Both the position numbers and the translations under genes were made by a program. Below are positions 57,244 through 64,000 of a DNA stretch of 64,000 nucleotides, piece by piece; within the stretch, counting starts at the first letter, position 1; each line of letters begins with the position of its first letter. The DNA comes from Mixophyes australis (lineage: Eukaryota; Chordata; Amphibia; Anura; Limnodynastidae). Below the pieces are notes generated by a model. That model was given only the letters and a program-made list of their open reading frames with translations, was not told the DNA's origin and made no database searches. The stretch lies in NCBI GenBank assembly GCA_036250195.1, contig JAVHZZ010000009.1, forward strand, positions 38,345,824-38,409,823, in the 5' to 3' direction.

Positions 57244-58375
57244 TTAAATGGGGTTGATATACATTCATGAATCCAATTACTTTTTAGAGAAGAGTTTTGA
57301 GAAGCTTTCCAGTGTGTCTCCTGAAGCAGGACAACATCTGGGCAGAAGGCTTTTGGATGTGTAAGTACTTTACGTCTTTTAGCTTGGAATATGAGTATCT
57401 TATCCCCTCTGCCAGTTACAGATCTAGATTTCCTATTTGTCACAAGAATATTTTCTTTATCACGAAAATGTAAAAAGTTATCTATAACACATCTAGGGCG
57501 GTTAACATTTTGTTGAAAGATATTTTCTGATCCTAAACAATGTGCACGTTCTATTTGTATCTTGCCATTGTTGTTAGACATAGTCAATGTGTGAGTTAGA
57601 TCCATAGTAAGATACTCAATTAGGTCAGGGCCTTTCACTTCTTCCGGGATCCCAATAAACCAAAATTATTTTGTCTATGGCAGTTTTTTAAATTATTTAC
57701 TTTCTCAGTCAGGAAAAAATTTAGAGATGCTTGGGATCGGTTTTCGGAAAACCAAGCCTACCCGAACATAGCCGATCCGAGTACCGAGCTGAGCCAGTTC
57801 AGTACTTTCGCTCACCCTTGGAACTGCAAACGAGGCAAAACGTCATTGTCACGTCGTCGGATTCTTGAGTTTTGGATTCTATAAATACCGCCCTCCACAG
57901 AGATCTGGCGCCATTTCACAGAGAGACACAGAAGGGGTAGCAGGGTGGTTGTCAATCTCCAGTGCAGTTGGGCAGCGTCACAGTTAGTACAGAAAGAGGA
58001 GGGGTGGCAGTGTTCTTCAAAGTCTCCAGTGAAATTCTACAGAGTTATAGCTTACAAAGAAACATGAGAGGTGGCAGTTTTCAGTACTGAAAGACAATTT
58101 ATAGGGCTGGGAGTGTTCTTCAAGGGCTCCAGTGACATTATACTGTGCCATAGCTCACCCAGAAACAGGAGAGGTAGCAGTGTTCAGCGCTGAAACAGAA
58201 ATTCTAATAATAGGGCTGTCAGTGTTCTTAAAAGTCTCCAGTGACATTCTACTGTGCCATAGCTCATACAGAAACAGGAGGGGTGGTAGTGTCCTTGTCA
58301 CTCTCCAGTCTCAGTCATGATGATACTAATCCCTCTACGTCATGTGCTAAAGCCTATGTTCAAGTGCATAGTGCA

Positions 58376-58631
58376 TAGTGGTTTTAAGTCAGGGAAACAC
58401 AAATGTAAAAAAAATATCTTTTACCTTTTTAAAGAAAAAAACACCTAATAAGGTGAAAGTTTTCTGTAGAAAAACATAAATTTGCCACATGCCATTCTAC
58501 CCAAAATATTAACAAGCATACCAGCATAAAATAGCTATGTTATCTTAGCTAGATCCCAGCACCTGCAATCTACGATTAAAAGGTAAAAGATATTTTTTTT
58601 ACATTTGTGTTTCCCTGACTTAAAACCACTA
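58376..58631. repeat. 54-bp inverted repeat at the hAT inversion point
   Basis: Arms 58376-58429 and 58578-58631 are essentially perfect complements (start TAGTGGTTTTAAGTCAGGG; end CCTGACTTAAAACCACTA), separated by 148 nt. Confidence 0.95.
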
Positions 58632-58639
58632 TGTCATCA

Positions 58640-59077
58640 TCCTCACCCTCATCAGTGTATATATCATCCTCATACAATACTAATTCATCCCCGCTGAAAT
58701 CCACCATTTCAGAAGTCTATGTACTTTGAAATAATTGCCGGTAATGGCCTTCCCCGTGGAATTTGTACTTAATTTTATGATAGAGCTGTCACGATTTTTG
58801 GGCAATTCTTTTAGACCAGACAAAATGTCAAATGTTGTGCTTACTCATCTGCATCACCACTGGGTGTCTTGGGAAAGCTAAGTTTTTTCCTAACAGCAGT
58901 TGCCAAAGAAACTGAAGGAGGATGAGTCGTTGTGTCATGTACCACTTGAGCTGTCAGCTTGCTGACCAGGAGCTGATTGCATCTCTTGAGATCTGGGTCA
59001 GTTGGAAAGAAGGAGAAGACATAGCTCTTAAACCTAGTATCATGCACAGTTGCCAAAATGTAGTGATCTGATTTCAT
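58640..59077 (-). pseudogene. hAT transposase C-terminal fragment
   Basis: Minus-strand translation at 58841-59077 (ILATVHDTRFKSYVFSF, then ATAVRKKLSFPK) matches in order the corresponding part of the transposase at 44640-44850 (VLATVLDPRFKTYIESL, then AAARKKLNFQK). Further left, an acidic tail (DEGEDDD-like) matches the end of that transposase near 45290-45380. The sequence between, holding the hATC domain, is largely absent. It is a truncated copy of the same hAT family. Confidence 0.82.
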
Positions 59078-59109
59078 GATGTTGATAACTCTTCGATCCT
59101 TAATCCAGA

Positions 59110-59305
59110 ATGTCTTGACAATCGGGACATTTTGGAGTTCAAAAGGCTCTCAAATTTGTCCAAAGATCCTATTGGTGGCCTACTCTCAAGCAGGACATCC
59201 AAGAATTCATAGCTTACTGTTTCAGGTGTGCCCAATATAAAATATCTCGTCAGACACCTGCCGGCCTATTTCAACCATTGTCTATTCCTCACCAACCATG
59301 TGTCC
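59110..59305 (+). pseudogene. Gypsy integrase zinc-domain fragment, plus strand
   Basis: Plus-strand translation of about 59155-59290 gives the end of an HHCC domain: YWWPTLKQDIQEFI, then CFRCAQYKISRQTPAGL. This is the segment that should follow the RNase H/tether of the minus-strand gypsy element starting at 59486, so its orientation is reversed relative to the rest of the element. Confidence 0.78.
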
Positions 59306-59485
59306 TTTTCTGCCACCAATATTATTCAAACCCAGCCTCTGGGAAAACTTTTCATAGCTCCAGCACTTTGCAAGAAATTGCTCCAATCTGAAGGCATGAG
59401 CCCATTGGAGCAATTTCTTGCAAAGTGCTGGAGCAACGAAAAGTTTCCCCAGAGGCTGAGTAGGAATAATATTGGTGGCAGAAAA
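59306..59485. repeat. 82-bp inverted repeat at the gypsy inversion point
   Basis: Arms 59306-59387 and 59404-59485 are near-perfect complements with a 16-nt spacer. They contain GCTCCAGCACTTTGCAAGAA and its complement. Gypsy integrase reads plus on the left and RNase H reads minus on the right. Confidence 0.95.
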
Positions 59486-62400
59486 TAATACAGGATCGAT
59501 GATGGCACTTTTTTGGGTGAGGCAAAGATCCTCATCTTGAACCATGGAACGAGTAAGGGCATCTGTCTTAAAATTCTGGTGTCCTGGCCAGTAGGCTATC
59601 TTGAAGTCAAACCTAGAAAAGAACAAGGCCCATCTAGCTTGCTTGGATTGAGACACTGGCCTGACTTTAGTTTTTATGATCTGTGATGACAAATGTCTCC
59701 ATTCCTTAAAAGCCAACTTAATGGCTAAAAATTCTTGCTATCCTATAGAGTAGTTTTTGTCTGCTGGCAGAAATTTGTGAGAAAGATAGCTACAGGGATG
59801 ATGATATCAATCTTTGAAACACTGGGATAAAACAACACCTATACCTACTGCCATCGCATCTACTTCCAGGATTAAAGGCCAGGATAAATGAGGTTGGTGA
59901 AGAACTAGAGCAGAAATCAAAAGTTGTTTGATGCAATGGAATGCTGCTTTAGCTTCTTCAGACCAATTGGAGGGATCTGACCCCTTTTTGCAAAGGGCTG
60001 TGATGGGAGCCACATGAGTGGAGAAATTTCTAATGAATTTCCTGTAATAGTTTGCAAAACCCAGAAAGCATTTAACCGAGTGGTTGGAAGAGGCCAGTTG
60101 AGAATCGCCTTGCGCTATTCTGGGTCCATCTGTAAATCAGTACCAGAAATAATGTAACCTAAAAAGGAGATGGATGGTAATTCAAAGATGTATTTTTCCA
60201 GTGTACAAAAGAGCCGGTTGGTATGGAGTCGTGAAAGAACCTCTTTGATATGGGCACGATGTGATTCCATATTATTGTAGAAGAAAAGAATGTCGTCTAA
60301 GTAGACAGCATCTGTTTTGTCGAGGAAAATTTAATTGATGGAAAATTTCATTGACATGAAGCTGGAATACCGCTGCGTATTCCAGCATTATGTCAATGAA
60401 ATCTGAATGGCATCCAAATGAAATCCGAACGGCATGACAAGGTATTCGTATGCCCGTCACGAGTGTTAAAAGAGGTGTTCCATTCGTCACCTTCACAAAT
60501 ACAAATTAAATTGTAAGCCCCTCTCAAATATAGTTTGGTAAAAATGGTGGCACCTCTGACACGATCAAACAGTTTTGTGATAAGGGGCAAAAGATAACAA
60601 TTTCTAATGGTAATATCGTTCACACCTCAAAATTCAATGCAAGAGCGGAGACTGACATCTTTGTTCTTCAAGAAAAAGAAACCTGCTCTGGCAGGTGAGG
60701 AAGATTGATGGATAAACCCCCTTCTCAAGGTTTTCCTTGAGATATTCAGACATTGACTTAGTCTCAGAGAGAGAGAGCGGGTAGTTACGCCTCCTATGAG
60801 GTGTTTTCCCTGGTATAAAATCTATAGGACAATCCCACTCTCTATGTGGTGGTAAGGAATCAGCACCATCTTTACTGAAGACATCAGAGAAGTCCCTGTA
60901 AGGTAAGAGTGGAAGCTCTTGACCAGAGGAGACTGTGGTTCTAAGTAGTATGACCTGCTGGAGGCAGGAGTCATTACATGATACACCCTAGGATGTAATC
61001 TGAGACATAGTCCAATCAATCTGGGGGTTATGTAACCAGAGTCAAGGTCAACCTAGGACTAAGACATGTGAAGCTTTGGGAATGATAAGATGCTTAAGCA
61101 ATTCTGAGTGCAGACCCCTCACTCTAATCTTGAGATGATGAGTCTGATGGGTGATAATATTATTTGAGTTGTGACTTCCATCCACTGCTGTGATGTAGAA
61201 AGGTTGTGGTATCAGCTCTGTGAGTAGTTTGAAGCACTGTGGCAGTAATTAAGTTTTCAGCTGCACTAGAATCAAGAAGAGCTGAGAGGTTCTTGGTTCG
61301 CTGAGCATTTTCAAGATTGATTGTTAGTACATAATCAGATTTTTGTGGAGAGGAATTGACTACTCCTAACCTAGCTTCTCCATCACCGATTAGGAGCGGG
61401 AGTTTCCCGGACGCTTGGGGCATAAGTTTGCCAGTCAGCCACTGTGACTTTCCTCTTTGATTAAACAACAGCGGTTCACTTTCATGGGCTCATAGCTTGG
61501 CGGTGAGGACTGCCAAGCCAAAGTTGGTGATGCAGCTTCAAAACTTACACCCCTTCCTTTCTCCAGGGCACGTTCCCGAAAGCGTAAATCACCTTTAGTG
61601 CACAGGGAAATTAGTTCATCAAGTGTAGAAGGCAGATCACGAGTAGATAGCTCATCCTTAATTTTAACAGACAAGCCACTCCAGAAGGCTGCGATCATGG
61701 CCTCATCATACCACTTCAACTCTAAAGCTAATATTTGGAACTGATCCAGGTATTAGTCCACTGGACAACAACCTTGTTGAAGCCTTAGAATATATAAAAA
61801 TGCTGAAGTGGTTCTGCCTGGCTTGTCAAAGATCCAACGGAAGAGTGCTGTGAATCCAGAACATGAGAAAAGTGGAGGATCTGTTCTTTCCCACAATGGA
61901 GATGCTCAAGCTAATGCCTGTCCCGGTAGGAGGGAGATAATGTACACAACTTTTGCTTTCTCCGTAGGGAAATTGCTGGGCTGTAGCTCAAAATGCATCT
62001 CCCATTGGTTCAAAACCCCTTTGCACAGTTTTGGATCGTCATTGAATTTGGCAGGAGTTGAACAGGTGGAGCTTGTGTAGGAACAGAAGAGTCACCTAAA
62101 CTGAGAGTAGGTTAAGTGCTATCCAGACGTGAGGACAATTCTTGAAGGAACTGCATGATTTGTCCCTGTTTGGTTTCATTACTCACAAGCCGATTCACCA
62201 GGCTTTGCATTGAGCCTGCTCCTTGGGGCAGATCACCAGTAGAATTCATTAGGCCAGTGCAAACTGTCATACCTGAGCATCTGTCTGTACCCAGATTGGG
62301 TGGTGTCTCTGGAGTTAGGCTGGTGACTGGATACACAAAGCTGGGTGGCCTGATTGTGTTTCTTTGCATTGTAGATGAAAGGACTGGTACATGTGGTGAT

Positions 62401-62501
62401 AAACTAGTAGAAAAGACAAGACAGGAACTAAATTGTTGAACCTGGAATAGAACTGGAATACTGGAACTGAAATGCTGGAGCACAAATGCTGGATGATACA
62501 T
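59486..62501 (-). pseudogene. Gypsy gag-protease-RT-RNase H remnant
   Basis: Antisense Ty3/gypsy element of the same lineage as 1-1427. From right to left: gag N-terminus (62112-62501) with a Gln-rich helix ending FLQELSSRLDST; gag capsid end (61435-61719; MIAAFWSGLSVKIKDELS); protease (LLDSSAAENLI near 61260, where Gly of the usual DSGA is Ser); RT ([17 protein letters not shown] near 60550-60600 and a ~50-bp duplicated stretch near 60340-60410); RNase H (LILEVDAMAVG near 59860); and the tether ALTRSM near 59540. Frames change repeatedly and stops are common. No chromodomain is seen. Confidence 0.88.
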
Positions 62502-62690
62502 CCAGAACTGAACTGGAATGCTGCAATGAAACCAGAATGCTGGAACCGGAATGGAACTGATAATGCTGGAACTGGAATAGAACTGGTAATGCTAGAACCG
62601 GAATGGAACCGGGAATGCTAAACTGGAATCGGAATGGAGCTGGTAATGCTGGAACCAGAATGGAGGCGGAATGCAGACTGCACTGTCTGA
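62430..62690 (-). repeat. Degenerate GGAATGCTGGAACT minisatellite
   Basis: Roughly 10-15-bp imperfect repeats of GGAACTGGAATG, AATGCTGGAAC and GAACCGGAATGG over ~260 bp, in the gypsy leader next to gag. Confidence 0.85.
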
Positions 62691-63142
62691 ACTAGAGCAA
62701 CAGAAATAATTGCAGACTACTAGGAACCAAGTTGGCGTTTGAAATAATGTTGCACTGGCAACAGGTATGGGCTCCAGGAAGTCCTTTTATAGTATTTGTT
62801 GATTCCTGATTGGAGACTGTGGTCAGCTGGTCAGAAGCACCACTCTGAATTGCTGAGATGGATCAGGTGACTATATCCAATATGGCAGCTCCCAGGAACT
62901 GGTTTTGGAGGGAAAACAGAAGAGGTGGCTGTTATCCCCTGATTGAGTGAGAGGAATCATGTGACCGTATCAAAGACGGCAGCACCCATACCCTGATTCT
63001 GGAGGATTCTCTGGAGTGGAGACAGATTGGGCAGCATGCTTCAGATCTGAAACCAGCAGAGCCTGAGGATCGCAGGGACAGCTTTGAAAGATGGCGGAGA
63101 GGTAAGTGACAGGACCTGAGAGACTGGTGTCTGACATGGACC
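62691..63142 (-). other. Probable gypsy leader/5' LTR region
   Basis: Lies upstream of gag on the minus strand, ending near 63156 where the minus strand reads TGTTGGGAGTATTAGG. That could be an LTR start, but the adjoining LINE copy also reads CCCAACAGCGA here, so the exact boundary is ambiguous. No matching second LTR is in the window. Confidence 0.4.
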
Positions 63143-64000
63143 TAATACTCCCAACAGCGAGTTTTATTTGAAAATTTCACAAATCTTGATGCAACGCACT
63201 ACACATAATTTGATACTAGGGGGAGATTTCAATGCTATAGATGATTTAGAAATGGATTAATCCACAAATCCATAAATCTACTGAGGGGATTCATATATTA
63301 AAAATCTCAACACAATTTGGTGGACCCCTGGAGAATACTGAACCCTACAGATAGGTCTTATACACATCACTCTAAAGCACTATGCACAATACACTTTCTC
63401 GCATTTATTGTATTATGATAGGTAACACTCTTCTTTCACAAATTGGGTATACTAATATAGAAAATATTCTTATTTCTGAACATCCTCCTATTATGGTAGA
63501 TATTGAAAAAAGAAGCACAGTTATTTGCATCGTCTTTGGCAGCTTCCGTGATTTTTAGCACAAAATGAGAAATTTTAATTATTTTTGAAAAACAAATGGG
63601 ATAAATATGTTAATGATAATCAACAACACATAGAACATTCTGTACTTTTTCGGCAGACTGCTAAAGCTGTTATGAGGGCTCATATTATCGCATATATTGC
63701 AGCAAAAAAAGAAGAAATATAGTGATCAATATCAGGCTTTATGTACATCAATGAAAAGCTATTATAATTTACAAATCCCTCTACTTTGGAGAATTATAAA
63801 AAGAGTAAAGATATACTTGAGACTTTTTTATTAAATCAGGCAATTCGTAGAATAGCGTATGATGCTAATAAGTTTTACCGTCGGGGCAATAAACCAGGAA
63901 AACTGCTAGCGCATAAAACAAGACAGCAAAAACCTAGATCATATCTTACATCAATTATAGACGGATCAACGGAAGAGAGATATATTTCTGCACATGATAT
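63143..64000 (+). pseudogene. L1/Tx1-like LINE, copy 3 (endonuclease end and linker), runs off the window
   Basis: Sense-strand copy of the LINE at 52790-57721. The endonuclease C-terminal part begins with the CAACAGCGAG...CACAAATCTTGATGCAACG segment that in copy 2 encodes SEFYYKISQILMQRT. DFNAID follows near 63225-63245, then the region up to CATCCTCCTATTATGG near 63480, and the linker (KNKWDKYVNDNQQ-like near 63590-63630; RGNKPGKLLAHKT-like near 63880-63920). Several stops interrupt it. It continues beyond 64000. Confidence 0.85.

Larger units (their letters stand above)
52842..57638 (-). pseudogene. LINE ORF1 end and ORF2 (endonuclease, RT, C-terminal zinc motif), broken
   Basis: Reading leftwards: an ORF1-like RNA-binding domain segment (KIQIERAHCLG and RCVIDNFLHFRDKENIL near 57410-57560); then an apurinic-type endonuclease beginning with DVVLLQETHWK near 57330, broken by the MITE at 57040-57243, and continuing with IGEDFNAMD near 56805 and HIDCIMIG near 56610. 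The linker to RT follows (55796-56441), then RT with YRPITLLNQDLKLLA near 55640-55690 and later RT sequence (55160-55357). After the Tc1 insertion the C-terminal knuckle SPKCNKSEVSLFHC lies near 53030-53090. Many stops and frame changes are present. Confidence 0.87.
52790..57721 (-). mobile_element. L1/Tx1-like LINE, copy 2 (longest), interrupted twice
   Basis: Antisense LINE from the end of ORF1 to the ORF2 C-terminus; the 3' UTR is replaced by the LTR at 52789. It shares GACCTTCAGACTGATC and GTCCAAGG with copy 1 at 1428-5023, and the endonuclease/linker part with copy 3 at 63143-64000. A Tc1 element (53631-55131) sits in the RT region and a MITE (57040-57243) in the endonuclease. It begins at 57721 next to a hAT fragment. 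Confidence 0.9.
57722..59105 (+). mobile_element. hAT fragment, copy 2, with halves in opposite orientation
   Basis: Begins TAGAGATGCTTGGG and shares with the full hAT element the subterminal ATAAATAC...GCCTCCACAG region and GGCGCCATTTCACAGAGA-like sequence. About 58030-58320 holds ~100-bp repeats with TCTCCAGTGACATT. The 5' half reads plus to about 58520, while transposase C-terminal sequence at 58640-59077 reads minus. The two halves meet at a large inverted repeat. Confidence 0.8.

Overview
The window looks like transposon-rich intergenic DNA from a vertebrate, most likely an amphibian (frog-like). This is inferred from the mix of L1/Tx1-like LINEs, Ty3/gypsy elements with and without a chromodomain, a class I (gamma/epsilon-like) endogenous retrovirus, Tc1-like and hAT DNA transposons, and palindromic MITEs. 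I found no intact host protein-coding gene, rRNA, tRNA or bacterial feature. Almost every protein-like stretch is a broken transposon gene.

Layout. 1-5.0 kb: a gypsy pol remnant holding a SINE-like repeat, then an antisense L1/Tx1-like LINE interrupted by a Tc1 element that itself carries a solo LTR with a 5-bp target duplication. 5.0-7.7 kb: mostly unassigned AT-rich DNA with a MITE and a weak LTR-like stretch. 7.8-10.2 kb and 30.5-33.6 kb: two halves of one locus made of related units, with eleven copies of an ~85-bp hairpin and three copies of a CCAAT/octamer-like module ending in a splice-donor-like site. 10.2-30.5 kb: a 395-bp satellite (49 full units and one partial unit in direct order, then ~1.55 units inverted). 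It splits the hairpin locus and is flanked by an 11-14-bp direct repeat.

33.6-47.0 kb: a gypsy chromovirus fragment, then an endogenous retrovirus without a visible 5' LTR. It has gag and pro in one frame separated by UAG, a large RT deletion, an integrase split by a 0.8-kb insertion, and an env split by a 5.2-kb hAT element. 47.0-52.8 kb: a second chromovirus fragment, a third gypsy lineage with LTR, gag and protease, and an antisense solo LTR of the retrovirus family. 52.8-57.7 kb: a longer antisense LINE carrying a second Tc1 element and a second copy of another MITE. 57.7-63.1 kb: a hAT fragment and a gypsy fragment, each broken by a foldback where the halves point in opposite directions. 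63.1 kb to the end: a third, sense-strand LINE copy.

The best candidate for an undescribed system is the plus-strand hairpin array. Its units combine a fold with pre-microRNA-like dimensions and, in three places, a promoter/first-exon-like module. Its hairpins fold better as plus-strand RNA, and it is interrupted by the satellite block. This reading is inference from sequence alone; no expression evidence is available here.
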